A stretch of 64,000 bases of DNA from Lachnoclostridium sp. UBA6558 (GTDB lineage: Bacteria; Bacillota; Clostridia; Lachnospirales; Lachnospiraceae), in NCBI GenBank assembly GCA_002434335.1, contig DJJW01000077.1, positions 22,022 through 86,021 of the forward strand, given 5' to 3'. Each line of letters begins with the position of its first letter. The stretch's first letter is position 1. The notes beneath the pieces are model-generated. The model did no database searches. It was given only the letters and a program-made list of their open reading frames with translations, and was not told where the DNA came from. The position numbers were made by a program, and so were the translations under genes. Positions 9,610 through 17,384 of this stretch are shown one piece after another.

Positions 9610-9697
9610 GCAATGCATAATAGAGCAGCTTAACCGGATACAGGATACAAAGATATTGAGAAGGATTTACCTGTTTATCCAGGCTATAACTTCATAG
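9590..9697 (+). CDS. Small helical phage-like protein (35 aa)
   Basis: ATG 9590 follows GGGAGGGACAGGCTA, so it has a fair ribosome site. The product starts MPNEDFKQCIIEQLNRIQD and ends with a hydrophobic helix, RRIYLFIQAITS. Short proteins of this kind (an acidic N-terminus, then a motif like L-R-I-Y) are common in Clostridia prophages and ICEs, but no function is known. It overlaps the preceding fragment by 20 bases. Confidence 0.45.
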   Translation: MPNEDFKQCIIEQLNRIQDTKILRRIYLFIQAITS

Positions 9698-9706
9698 GAA
9701 AAAGAG

Positions 9707-9740
9707 AAGGTACGTAACCGGTTGGCTGCGTACCTTTATG
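9707..9740 (+). terminator. Hairpin after the phage-like fragment
   Basis: AAGGTACG (9707-9714) pairs with CGTACCTT (9729-9736) around a 14-base loop. The U-tract is poor. It lies between the plus-strand fragment and the minus-strand coiled-coil gene and may serve both. Confidence 0.45.
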
Positions 9741-9752
9741 TTATGTAGAAAG

Positions 9753-10049
9753 TTAGTTCTCTTTTTGTTCAATGTCAACTTCTAAATCATCTAAGCGGCC
9801 TTCGGCTTCATCAATACGACTTTCTAAATCGTCTATCCTATCCTCAGCATCATCAAAAATACCATTAATGACAGTACCGGCTGTTGAGCTATGAAACATA
9901 GCACTGCTGTTATTACCGAGGGTTAGCGAACCCAAAGAACATGATGAAATAGAAACGGTATTATTATCTGCCATTATAATATGATTTAGTTTTTCTTCAA
10001 GAAAATTTATTCGTTCTTCCAATTCCATAATTTTATTCGCAGAATCCAT
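9753..10049 (-). CDS. Small coiled-coil protein of the remnant element
   Basis: 98 residues with heptad-like acidic segments at both ends: MELEERINFLEEKLNHII near the start and DAEDRIDDLESRIDEAEGRL near the end. The two are joined by a Ser/Gly/Thr-rich stretch (about 32-62). There is no enzyme motif, signal peptide or membrane segment. GGAGG lies 8 bases before the ATG, and a promoter at 10084-10113 supports expression. I do not recognise the family; the layout suggests an oligomerising accessory protein of a phage or ICE. Confidence 0.6.
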   Translation of the reverse strand: MDSANKIMELEERINFLEEKLNHIIMADNNTVSISSCSLGSLTLGNNSSAMFHSSTAGTVINGIFDDAEDRIDDLESRIDEAEGRLDDLEVDIEQKEN

Positions 10050-10083
10050 AAGTGAACCTCCAATTTGTAATTAAACTATCATA

Positions 10084-10113
10084 ATTATACAATATATTCC
10101 ATGAAGTTATCAA
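10084..10113 (-). promoter_or_regulatory. Predicted promoter for the coiled-coil gene
   Basis: On the minus strand, TTGATA (rc of 10108-10113) and TATAAT (rc of 10084-10089) are separated by 18 bases, about 35 bases before the ATG. Confidence 0.55.
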
Positions 10114-10340
10114 TGGTTTAATTTCTTGCATAGTACTGATATAAGTAATATAATACAAATAAAATAAATAAACATTAAGTACCACAAAGCTTTAGGCAGT
10201 GGAAGTCTTATTTTAAGACGTGGGAATGATTGGAGATATGCTCCGGTTGTTCCTGGGTCTTTTTTATTTGTTCCTCCTTTCCTGTTTTGTATAGATGTTC
10301 AAAGCTCCTGGGCATGAGTTTAAAAGACCTTTGCTCAAAA

Positions 10341-10627
10341 CAGAGAGAGGATAACTATTAATCAGTTTAATAATAAAGGAGACAGGAAAGACATTATTGA
10401 TAACGGTCTGGCGGCATTACAGGCAAAGTGGAAGACTAACAGTGCCGGCAGACTTTCAGATGCAGGGTACCAGATCGGGCTGGGGAATGTCATTAAGATA
10501 ATTGAAGCCGGGGCTATCCATGACAGGGATGATATGCAGAATATCATTGAAACCTACGAGGACGATTACAACGCTTTGGCCACATTTAAGAATATCCTTC
10601 CTAAGAGTGACAGGCTATGGATTTTGT
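10341..10627 (+). pseudogene. Decayed phage-type gene fragment, no start
   Basis: A plus-strand frame reads ITINQFNNKGDRKDIIDNGL through DDYNALATFKNILPKSDRLW to TAG at 10625-10627. There is no ATG with a ribosome site at its head. Higher GC than the flanks and sensible amino-acid content suggest a former coding region, probably of the same integrated element. Family not recognised. Confidence 0.4.
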
Positions 10628-10851
10628 AGGACTTATCCCAGTTGATAACAGAGAGCAGAATAAGCAGCTCCTGGGACAGGTGAGAGATAATGTAGATCAG
10701 TACCATCATCAATTCTTATAGGATAGAAATTGCCACAAAGTCAAGTGATGCCTTCCAGGGAGCAAGTTCAATTGTTTTTGCAGTAGATGGAATGCAGGGT
10801 GCGTTGACCTCATTCTTTAGGAATGGGGGTGATGCCTATGAAAAATCATAA
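10619..10851 (+). pseudogene. Frameshifted phage-type gene upstream of the toxin
   Basis: ATG 10619 opens MDFVGLIPVDNREQNKQLLG and continues to VRDNVDQ, then runs into a stop near 10724. The adjacent frame carries a plausible continuation, IINSYRIEIATKSSDAFQGA and onward to NGGDAYEKS, ending at TAA 10849-10851. A one-base indel near 10700 fits. The end overlaps the toxin start by 14 bases, so the two were probably one operon. Family not recognised. Confidence 0.45.
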
Positions 10852-10933
10852 TAATTTTGATTTTATGGATGTACTGACTTTTGGTATATTCCTTTTGGCA
10901 TTACTTACATTCGTTTTTACGTTTTGTAAGTAG
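10838..10933 (+). CDS. Putative holin-like toxin of a type I toxin-antitoxin system (31 aa)
   Basis: A 31-residue peptide, MKNHNNFDFMDVLTFGIFLL and then ALLTFVFTFCK. It has a short polar head, a single membrane helix of about 20 residues and a basic end. The pattern F-G-x-F-x-x-x-L-L-T-F-V matches the Hol_Tox / TxpA-like peptides of Firmicutes, which depolarise membranes and are silenced by an antisense RNA. Support comes from the surroundings: a bidirectional hairpin 9 bases downstream and a minus-strand promoter at 11044-11072 pointing toward it. It overlaps the end of the preceding broken gene. ATG 10838 follows GGGGGTG. Confidence 0.7.
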   Translation: MKNHNNFDFMDVLTFGIFLLALLTFVFTFCK

Positions 10934-10941
10934 CTATACAT

Positions 10942-10988
10942 AGCAAAAACCACCCTGGTATACTTGGCCGTTACTGGGTGGCTTTGCT
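10942..10988. terminator. Bidirectional hairpin between toxin and antisense promoter
   Basis: AGCAAAAACCACCC (10942-10955) pairs with GGGTGGCTTTGCT (10976-10988). Read leftward, the stem is followed by TTTTTGC, a better terminator than in the rightward direction. This fits an antisense RNA that ends just past the toxin stop codon. Confidence 0.75.
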
Positions 10989-11037
10989 TCTCATTTAATC
11001 GGTCAACCACCCTTATGGACGATTGTTCCTTTTCTTT
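10945..11037 (-). ncRNA. Predicted antisense antitoxin RNA (RatA-like)
   Basis: A minus-strand promoter, TTGACT (rc of 11067-11072) and TATATT (rc of 11044-11049) with a 17-base spacer, would start transcription near 11037. The RNA would run left and stop at the hairpin 10942-10988, about 90 nt in all. It would be complementary to the 3' untranslated region of the toxin mRNA. This is the TxpA/RatA arrangement. It is inferred from sequence signals only. Confidence 0.55.
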
Positions 11038-11053
11038 AACCTCAATATAACAT

Positions 11054-11101
11054 AGAGTTGGTATCAAGTCAAGATAATACAGAGTTGATATAAAGTAAGA
11101 T
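11054..11101. repeat. Two 18-20 bp direct repeats before the XRE gene
   Basis: AGAGTTGGTATCAAGT (11054) and AGAGTTGATATAAAGT (11081) are spaced 27 bases apart, each followed by an AAGAT word. They lie about 70 bases before the XRE gene and overlap the antisense promoter, so they could be operator sites. Confidence 0.45.
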
Positions 11102-11153
11102 TCTTGCTTTTTGACAATAAATATTCTTTGTGAAGATAGGAGTGAAAAATTCA

Positions 11154-11581
11154 ATGTTTGACGAAAAATTGAAACAGGTTATGTATGATTTGATAATTAG
11201 TCAAGCACAGTTAGTTGGCTTGACTGGAATCGGGAAGAGTTCCATAAGTCAGTATCTATCTGGTAAGAACATACCTACAGAAGCAAGGCAGCGTGATATA
11301 GCAGTATCACTTGGTGTTGACCCTGAATATTTCAGTGAAGAAAAAATAGTAGGAAAAACAGAAGAAAAAAAGATTATTAAAGGAATTAACGGTAGAATAC
11401 CAAGGTTAGATGTGGTTAATGCAGCAAAATTGTTAGGCATGAATCACAATAGTGTCAGGATGGGACTTCAACAGGGGGGTTCCCTTGGGGGTATGCCGTT
11501 CATACATTAGAAAACAGATGGACTTACTTCATTAATGCAAAAAGATTTGCAGAAATTGAAGGGATAGATTTGGGATTTTAG
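11154..11581 (+). pseudogene. XRE-family regulator of the integrated element, frameshifted
   Basis: The frame starts best at ATG 11154 (MFDEKLKQVMYDLIISQAQL). An HTH follows: LVGLTGIGKSSISQYLSGKN, then PTEARQRDIAVSLGVDPEYF. A second segment, RLDVVNAAKLLGMNHNSVRM, looks like an excisionase/MerR-type helix. The annotated frame ends at 11510, but the next frame continues WGYAVHTLENRWTYFINAKR to TAG 11579-11581. Restoring one T in GGTTCCC near 11480 gives QQGGFPWGYAVH and one open frame of about 142 codons. The gene is therefore a one-base-deletion pseudogene of a phage/ICE regulator. Confidence 0.75.
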
Positions 11582-11671
11582 AATGAATTTATATAGAATT
11601 TAATAGTCATTCAAGCTTAATGAGTATTAATAAATAATACTCTTGTATTAACAAATATTGGTATCTGCCTA

Positions 11672-11699
11672 TTGACAATATAAAATGATTTGATATAAT
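11672..11699 (+). promoter_or_regulatory. Predicted promoter of the threonine T-box leader
   Basis: TTGACA (11672-11677) and TATAAT (11694-11699) are 16 bases apart. The T-box leader begins shortly after, so this promoter probably survives from an intact thrS unit. Confidence 0.65.
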
Positions 11700-11714
11700 C
11701 AACTGTAATAACAT

Positions 11715-11975
11715 AAGAAAAGCAAAGACGGAAAAAAGTAATTTATTGGAACCATACAGAGAGAGAAACATTTGGTGAAAGTTTTTCATGAGGGATAATA
11801 AATGAAAACCATTCCTGAGCTGTAATACTGAATTAAGTAAGTGTTACCGTATGACTGCGTTAAAGTATAGGATTTGTTAGAATCTGAAGTGAAAAGTTAA
11901 GGTGGAACCGTGCATTAGAATTTATGCACCCTTAAATTAATGGTAATATGCCATTGATTTAAGGGTGCTTTTCTT
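11715..11975 (+). promoter_or_regulatory. T-box leader, threonine specifier ACC
   Basis: Stem I elements are visible: CAGAGAGAG near 11756, GGTGAAAG near 11774 and a triplet ACC at 11808-11810 followed after six bases by GAGC. The T-box itself is AAGGTGGAACCGTG at 11899-11912. A strong terminator follows at 11926-11972. ACC (Thr) and the ThrRS fragment just downstream agree. The UGGA in the T-box would pair with a tRNA whose discriminator base is U. The leader is intact although its gene is not. Confidence 0.88.
11926..11975 (+). terminator. Terminator of the threonine T-box
   Basis: GCACCCTTAAAT-TAATGG (11926-11943) pairs with CCATTGATTTAAGGGTGC (11951-11968) and is followed by TTTTC. It is the terminator alternative to the T-box antiterminator. 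Confidence 0.85.
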
Positions 11976-12013
11976 ATGTTGAAATTAATTAAATGTCGTA
12001 AAGGCATATTTTT

Positions 12014-12439
12014 GGAGCAGAGTATATTGGTGCTGATGGTGAAAGACATTGACCTATTATGATCCATAGAACAGTTTTTGGATCGATAGAACGATTTATT
12101 GGAATATTAATAGAGCATTATGCAGGAAAGTTTCCTTTATGGCTGGCTCCTGTTCAAGTTAAAATCTTACCGATTTCTGACCGTTTTATTTCATATAGTA
12201 AAGAAGTGATAAATGTATTGAAAAAATTTGGTATTCGTTGTGAAATGGATTCTAGAGCAGAGAAAATTGGTTATAAGATTCGTGAAGCACAATTAGATAA
12301 AGTCCCATATATGATTGTTGTCGGACAGAAAGAAATGAAAAATGGGGTAGTGTCAGTTAGAAAAAGAGAGGTAGGAGATTTGGGTAGCATTGAAATAAGT
12401 GAATTTATCACTATATTAAAGAGTGAGTCGGAGGTTTGA
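12014..12439 (+). pseudogene. thrS: Threonyl-tRNA synthetase, C-terminal remnant
   Basis: The frame reads GAEYIGADGERH, then an in-frame TGA (12050-12052) where an Arg codon is expected (CGA to TGA), then PIMIHRTVFGSIERFIGILI and the complete anticodon-binding domain (EHYAGKFPLWLAPVQVKILP through GYKIREAQLDKVPYMIVVGQ). Motifs 1 and 2, the N-terminal editing domains and most of the catalytic core, several hundred residues, are absent. It sits about 40 bases after the T-box terminator, so a deletion has joined leader and gene end. Internal translation from ATG 12059 could give a free 126-residue anticodon-binding domain, but nothing shows that it does. Confidence 0.85.
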
Positions 12440-12440
12440 A

Positions 12441-13019
12441 ATGAAGGCTACAGTTGTATTGATTGCGGATGATGAAGTTGAAAACTACGGGAGAAAAATA
12501 CTTCTTGAAGCTCATCGTATTGGGAAGGTAGGTTTTGAAATGACAAGATTACCATTTCATGTATCTTTAAAGCAGCCATTCGTAGTACCAAGTCTTGAAG
12601 AAATCGAAGATTTTTTTGATGAGTTTATAGAAAATGTAAGTTCTATAGAATTGAACTTTGAGGAATTAGTGGTATATCCTAATAATGCTATTGGTGGAGA
12701 ACCATCTGGATGTTTAAGTATTAGAATTAGAAAAACGATAGAGCTTGACCATATCCAAAAAGATTTATTCGCTAATTTAGAGAAAAGATTTGGTCCATGT
12801 CCAGCACCGTTTGATGATAATTATATTTTTCATATGACAGTAGCTATTGGTAAAGAACCCTATGAAAACTACGAAAAGGCATATGATATATTATGTAAAA
12901 ATAACTATAATAGAAGTTTTAAATTCCATAAAATAGGACTGTTGTATTATGACAATGATAATATTTTACCAGGTACTTATTTTTGTTATAAAACGGTTGA
13001 ATTGAAACAATCAAAGTAA
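12441..13019 (+). CDS. 2H phosphoesterase superfamily protein (2'-5' RNA ligase-like)
   Basis: 192 residues from ATG 12441; GTCGGAGG lies 8 bases upstream and the earlier in-frame start lacks one. Two H-x-T/S-x motifs are present in the expected order: LPFHVSLKQPF near residue 36 and YIFHMTVAIG near residue 130. They form the symmetric active site of 2H phosphoesterases, which act on 2',3'-cyclic or 2'-5' phosphodiester bonds of RNA or small nucleotides. It begins one base after the thrS remnant and appears intact, unlike most of the island. It could be cargo of the element; the exact substrate cannot be told. Confidence 0.75.
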   Translation: MKATVVLIADDEVENYGRKILLEAHRIGKVGFEMTRLPFHVSLKQPFVVPSLEEIEDFFDEFIENVSSIELNFEELVVYPNNAIGGEPSGCLSIRIRKTIELDHIQKDLFANLEKRFGPCPAPFDDNYIFHMTVAIGKEPYENYEKAYDILCKNNYNRSFKFHKIGLLYYDNDNILPGTYFCYKTVELKQSK

Positions 13020-13115
13020 ATATTATATTATTTGTTTGCGTAAAAAGAGAGATTCTCTAGTAACAAAAAAGTAACTAACACTACCATCAAAGAATCCAGC
13101 ACACATATGGTTCTA

Positions 13116-13146
13116 CAGTTCTCAAACAGCTACTAAAGAGATAGTA
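13116..13146. other. Possible right attachment site of the decayed element
   Basis: CAGTTCTCAAA at 13116-13126 repeats 8899-8909 in the last codons of rpsI. After a 9-base insert, AAAGAGATA (13135-13143) repeats the next bases of rpsI. This is where an attR is expected for an element that entered the 3' end of rpsI. The core is short, so the call is tentative. Confidence 0.4.
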
Positions 13147-13182
13147 CAATGAACAACGTATTTCAATTCAAAAACGCATCAG

Positions 13183-13216
13183 AACCTCTCAAGACATTTG
13201 TCTTGGGAGGTTTTTG
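13183..13216. terminator. Strong hairpin at the island boundary
   Basis: AACCTCTCAAGAC (13183-13195) pairs with GTCTTGGGAGGTT (13200-13212) around a 4-base loop, with a T-run after it. It terminates rightward transcription out of the island. Confidence 0.8.
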
Positions 13217-13314
13217 TATATTTTCTGTGTGAATTGTGATAGAATCTCAATTGATATGTCTGATATATTTATAGATTAACAGATTGATAAAACTATTTTG
13301 GAGATGCAGTAAGA

Positions 13315-14337
13315 ATGGAACCATATTATTATAGTCAGATGAGCAAACCACAGCAGAGAATTTATCAGGTCATTAAAAGCGGTCTGGAGTCTCTCTCACA
13401 GAGTTTTGATGTGCAAAGAATTGGCGGAACAGAGCTAAGTGATATTTTTTACAGGTTAAGATTGGATTGCCCAGAAATATTTTATGCTTCAACATTTCGT
13501 TATTCTTTCTATAATGATTCTACGTTGATTAAAATAAAGCCGGTTTATTTATTTGAAAAGAATAAGATCAAAGAGCATCAGCTGGCGATGAGAGCCCGGG
13601 TGGAGAAGCTTGCCCGGGTGGCAAAGGATAAAAGTGACTGGGAAAAGGAGCAATATATTCATGATTTTATCTGTGAAAATGTGACTTACGATAAGTTGAA
13701 GAAACAATATTCACATGAAATCCTAGGTCCATTGGGGCAGGGAGTAGGAGTGTGTGAGGGAATTGCGAAATCTGTGAAGATTCTTTGTGACCAGTTGTCC
13801 ATTCCTTGTATCGTTGTTATTTCCGAAAATAACCCGGATAATAATATCAAATATCGTCATGCTTGGAATGTAATTCAGATCAATGGCTCTTGGTATCATT
13901 TAGATGCTACTTTTGATAATTCGTTAGGGAAAAAAGAAGTAAGATATGATTATTTTAATTTGGATGATAAGAGCATTTTCAAGGATCATGAGCCTGTAAT
14001 ATACAAAATTCCTGTGTGCAGCGAGGGTGAGCATTTTTACTATAAAGAGAAGAAGGTTTCTTTTACCAAGCAGGAAGATGTAGCAAGACGTTGCCAACAA
14101 GCAATAAAAAAAGGAAAAGTTCTAACCTTTCATTGGAGAGGTGGTTATCTCACAAAAACGGTCATAGAGGAATTATTGCATAGCATAGCGGAGGCGGCTA
14201 AGGAAAAGAGCAGGCACTGCCAGGTTTCTGTAAACTGGCTGCAGGCAGTCATTCGTGTGAAATTCATTCAGGAACAGATAGAGAATTCAGTAAAGATGGA
14301 AGATGCATACGAAGAGGAGAATGATACAGCACAGTAG
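13315..14337 (+). CDS. Transglutaminase-like cysteine protease/peptidase domain protein
   Basis: 340 residues. The papain-like core spans about 110-210: nucleophile Cys147 in GVGVCEGIAKSVKIL, His182 in YRHAWNVIQ and Asp197 in WYHLDATFDNS. That C-H-D order defines the transglutaminase-like superfamily. No signal peptide or membrane segment is visible, so it is probably cytoplasmic. The C-terminal part (about 245-340) is unassigned and lysine-rich. It is a single-gene unit, preceded by the island-boundary terminator and followed by one at 14498-14534. Substrate unknown. Confidence 0.8.
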   Translation: MEPYYYSQMSKPQQRIYQVIKSGLESLSQSFDVQRIGGTELSDIFYRLRLDCPEIFYASTFRYSFYNDSTLIKIKPVYLFEKNKIKEHQLAMRARVEKLARVAKDKSDWEKEQYIHDFICENVTYDKLKKQYSHEILGPLGQGVGVCEGIAKSVKILCDQLSIPCIVVISENNPDNNIKYRHAWNVIQINGSWYHLDATFDNSLGKKEVRYDYFNLDDKSIFKDHEPVIYKIPVCSEGEHFYYKEKKVSFTKQEDVARRCQQAIKKGKVLTFHWRGGYLTKTVIEELLHSIAEAAKEKSRHCQVSVNWLQAVIRVKFIQEQIENSVKMEDAYEEENDTAQ

Positions 14338-14497
14338 AAGCCGTACTGTAATTTGCATAAGAGGGGTAAGTAGGTTATATGATTCTGAGAAATCTTAGCA
14401 GCAAGCCTGCAGTAAATATACACACTTAAGATCCCAGTGGAGCAATTAGACGGTTTTACAGTTCCCATTCACCGTCAGAGAAATAATTATTATACAA

Positions 14498-14536
14498 TAA
14501 AAATCTCAGTACAGAAATGTTCTGGGATTTTTTTTA
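14498..14536 (+). terminator. Terminator after the transglutaminase-like gene
   Basis: AAAATCTCAG (14500-14509) can pair with CTGGGATTTT (14522-14531), followed by T-rich sequence. The surrounding gap 14338-14860 shows no gene; a 9-codon ORF (MYILSTEY) at 14650 follows AAAGGAG but is too short to call. Confidence 0.6.
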
Positions 14537-14860
14537 TGCACCAACAGAATAGGTGTAATGTATCTTTTAAGCTTCGTTGCTGATTTGGGTCGATTTTTGA
14601 TACAAATTAACCCAATAAAACTTACAGGTATTTACAAAGGAGTACAAAAATGTATATACTTAGTACGGAATACTGACAATCAATAGAAAGGATAGTGAGG
14701 TCAAATGATGATAGAGAAATTGTGACATTATGACCAGCAAATTAGATTTGGGCACTCCCACTCCATTAAGCTGTTCCAGAACATAATATTATATAACAAT
14801 TACTGGCTGATTTTTAGCTGAACAAATGATATGTTTTTATTATGAAAGGGGTTAAAACAA

Positions 14861-15967
14861 ATGAGTAATAATTTGGATATTGCGCTGATTTCCATGCTGG
14901 GAATGGAAGAGTTCACAAGTAAAATTAAAATGTATTTAGAAGAAATTCATCCAAAAGGTAATTACGAAATGGTGGATGTGAATCTTTTAAGATTCTCAAC
15001 GGGTGATGGGAAGGCCGTTTTAATGAATACGTTAAGAGGAAAAGATGTTTATATCCTAATGGATGTGGGGAACTATAAATGTAACTATACGATGTATGGA
15101 AGAGAAGTAATTATGTCACCTGATGAGCATTTTCAAGACTTAAAGCGAATTGTTTCTGCGATAGGGGGGAAAGCCGATAGAATAAATATCATATCACCTA
15201 TGCTATACAGTGCAAGGCAAGATCGAAGAATCTCAAGAGAGTCCCTGGATTGTGCAGTAGCTTTAAGAGAACTTGAGAATATTGGAATAAAAAATATTAT
15301 GGTATTCGATGTTCATGATGATAGAGTACAGAATGCTGTTCCATTTATGGGATTTGATAATTTAATGCCGATTTATCAGAACGTCAAGGCTCTGAAAAAT
15401 GTGTATCCTGACATTATCTATGATGAAGAACATATGATGCTGATTAGTCCGGATTTTGGAGCAACCAATCGAAACCTTTTGTATGCAAACGAGTTAGGGC
15501 TTGAAATGGGGATATTTTATAAGAGAAGAAGTCGCCACAAATTAGTTGATGGAAAATATCCGATGGAAGTTCATCAATACATCGGCCCAGATATAAAGGG
15601 GAAAGATGTTTTGCTTGTGGATGATATTATTGCATCAGGTGATACAATGCTCGATGCGATTAAAAAGGCTAAGAAATATGGCGCAAAACGAACGTTTGTG
15701 GCAGCAACCTTTGGCTTGTTTACGGAAGGAGTGGAGAAATATACAAGTGCATATAAGGAGGGGATTTTAGATGCTGTTTTTATAACCAATGGATCCTATC
15801 GGCGTGATGAGGTAATTAGAGCTCCATGGTACAATGAAGTCGATATAACGAAATATGTGGCTTATTACATTTTCTGTGTAAATACTGGTAAATCTATTTC
15901 TGCTATTATGGATCCTCATGAGAAAATTAGTAAATTATTTGAGCATAAAGTTCTTGCATTCAAGTAA
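14861..15967 (+). CDS. Ribose-phosphate pyrophosphokinase-like protein
   Basis: 368 residues of the PRPP synthetase family, which makes PRPP from ribose 5-phosphate and ATP for nucleotide, His and Trp synthesis. The PRPP loop DVLLVDDIIASGDT spans about 249-262, and SARQDRRISRESLDC (117-131) matches the ATP-contacting loop region. DVHDDRVQN stands where DLHAxQIQG is usual. The protein is longer than housekeeping Prs (about 315-320) and diverged, with an N-terminal extension, so it is likely a second paralogue. AAAGGGG precedes ATG 14861. Confidence 0.8.
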   Translation: MSNNLDIALISMLGMEEFTSKIKMYLEEIHPKGNYEMVDVNLLRFSTGDGKAVLMNTLRGKDVYILMDVGNYKCNYTMYGREVIMSPDEHFQDLKRIVSAIGGKADRINIISPMLYSARQDRRISRESLDCAVALRELENIGIKNIMVFDVHDDRVQNAVPFMGFDNLMPIYQNVKALKNVYPDIIYDEEHMMLISPDFGATNRNLLYANELGLEMGIFYKRRSRHKLVDGKYPMEVHQYIGPDIKGKDVLLVDDIIASGDTMLDAIKKAKKYGAKRTFVAATFGLFTEGVEKYTSAYKEGILDAVFITNGSYRRDEVIRAPWYNEVDITKYVAYYIFCVNTGKSISAIMDPHEKISKLFEHKVLAFK

Positions 15968-16135
15968 TACCGAAAGATATTAAGGACTTAGTGCCATATG
16001 TGTTAGGGGAATGTAGCATTTATATTACTTGATGTATTTATTATTGTAGTGATATTTGAGGTTATCCGAAAGAGATATAGTTCCAGTCTGTATGAAGGGA
16101 GAAGTTTACGTAAGATTTTCAATAAGGAGGTCATT

Positions 16136-17242
16136 ATGGAGATTATATGGGGAGTGTATGCAATTGTTTTGTCAGTTACAATTTTGAAATTGCGTTCAGA
16201 AATTCGTAAGGTTTTCCAACAAAAAAAGGCTAAAGCTAAAATTACCACAGAGACTACAACTGAACTGGCTAAGAGCGCATCTGTGGAATCAAAGAGTCAG
16301 ACAACGTTAAATACACAAAAGGAACAGCAAAGAGATAAAGTTGATAACGAGGACAATACAAAAATAAATCGTAATGTAATAGTAAAATCTCCAGAGGAAT
16401 CTGCAAAACTTGCTTATGAGGAGCTTATTTCTGAAACCAAAACACCTTATCTTGAAATTCGCTTGGAAGATACGTTTCCTGGTATTTTTGAAAGTAAGGT
16501 TGGAGGGCTTCCATATTTACCAAAGAACGCAGAGATTCCGCTGGATAGTAAGGGAAAGCCAATGAAATTACTTGCTCAGATTGATTGTAAGGATTTAAAA
16601 GAACTTTCAGAGCATCCTCATGAGGGAATACTTCAATTCTGGCTTACGACAGTGTGGCCTTGGGAAGATTTTAAGGTCATCTACCATAAAGAAATAAATA
16701 GAACCCTTATGAAAGAAGAGGTATTAATAAAACTTTCTGACTACATACAAGAGGAAAAAGACTGTTCACCTGTTAAAGGGGAATATGGCATGAAATTTTC
16801 TCTAAAAGAAGAATCTATGAGTAGAGAGGATAACAGGCTTAAGGCTTTATTTTGCCAGTTCTATAATAAATATTCAGGTGATGATATTGTAGAGCCGGAA
16901 GATGCAGGAGAAGGTAAATTCGGAATGGTGGTATACGATATATTTGAGGAATACTGCGAGAATGCCTATGGAATGGGACATAAGATTGGAGGATATAAGG
17001 GAGCAGCACAGCTTACAGAGTATTACCAGAGCAGTACTCCCATTGATGTCAAATCAGATGAAAGCTCTGTGTTGCTTTTTCAGCTTGACAGTGATTATGC
17101 AATGGTCAATTTTGAGACCCGTAAACACGATTGGATTAAGGTTATGTGGGGAGATTCTGGTGTTGGAAATTTCTCGATTAAGCGAAGAGATCTGAAAAAT
17201 TGCGATTTTAGTAATGTGTTTTTTCAATGGGATTGTTCGTAG
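16136..17242 (+). CDS. DUF1963 (YwqG-like) protein with N-terminal membrane anchor
   Basis: 368 residues from ATG 16136, chosen because AAGGAGG lies 5 bases before it; the frame is open upstream to 16049 without a good site. A single hydrophobic helix (IIWGVYAIVLSVTIL, 3-17) is followed by a Lys/Thr/Glu-rich linker (about 28-100). The DUF1963 domain follows (GGLPYLPKNAEIPLDSKGKP, LLAQIDCKDL; end LLFQLDSDYAMVNF and FFQWDCS). YwqG proteins have no settled function. The anchored layout suggests display at the inner membrane face. Confidence 0.75.
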   Translation: MEIIWGVYAIVLSVTILKLRSEIRKVFQQKKAKAKITTETTTELAKSASVESKSQTTLNTQKEQQRDKVDNEDNTKINRNVIVKSPEESAKLAYEELISETKTPYLEIRLEDTFPGIFESKVGGLPYLPKNAEIPLDSKGKPMKLLAQIDCKDLKELSEHPHEGILQFWLTTVWPWEDFKVIYHKEINRTLMKEEVLIKLSDYIQEEKDCSPVKGEYGMKFSLKEESMSREDNRLKALFCQFYNKYSGDDIVEPEDAGEGKFGMVVYDIFEEYCENAYGMGHKIGGYKGAAQLTEYYQSSTPIDVKSDESSVLLFQLDSDYAMVNFETRKHDWIKVMWGDSGVGNFSIKRRDLKNCDFSNVFFQWDCS

Positions 17243-17306
17243 AGCATTTATTCAAAACGGATCAAGCGCACTCTCCATTTTTCCATTTAAGCCGAATTAA
17301 CACGAA

Positions 17307-17344
17307 AGGCCAGGAGAAATCTGATGCTTTCTCCTGGCCTGAAA
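17307..17344. terminator. Bidirectional terminator between the DUF1963 gene and gap
   Basis: A perfect 13-base stem AGGCCAGGAGAAA / TTTCTCCTGGCCT (17307-17340) separates two converging genes. Confidence 0.85.
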
Positions 17345-17384
17345 TATTCTAGAAACTGCATCTCAGTTCAAACTTTGCTGTTTA

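Noticed and set aside
11607..11789. 60-codon minus-strand ORF over the T-box leader
   Set aside because: It lies antisense to a well-supported T-box and has no ribosome site.
16902..17195. 97-codon ORF inside the DUF1963 gene
   Set aside because: Shadow frame; the DUF1963 frame carries recognisable domain sequence throughout.
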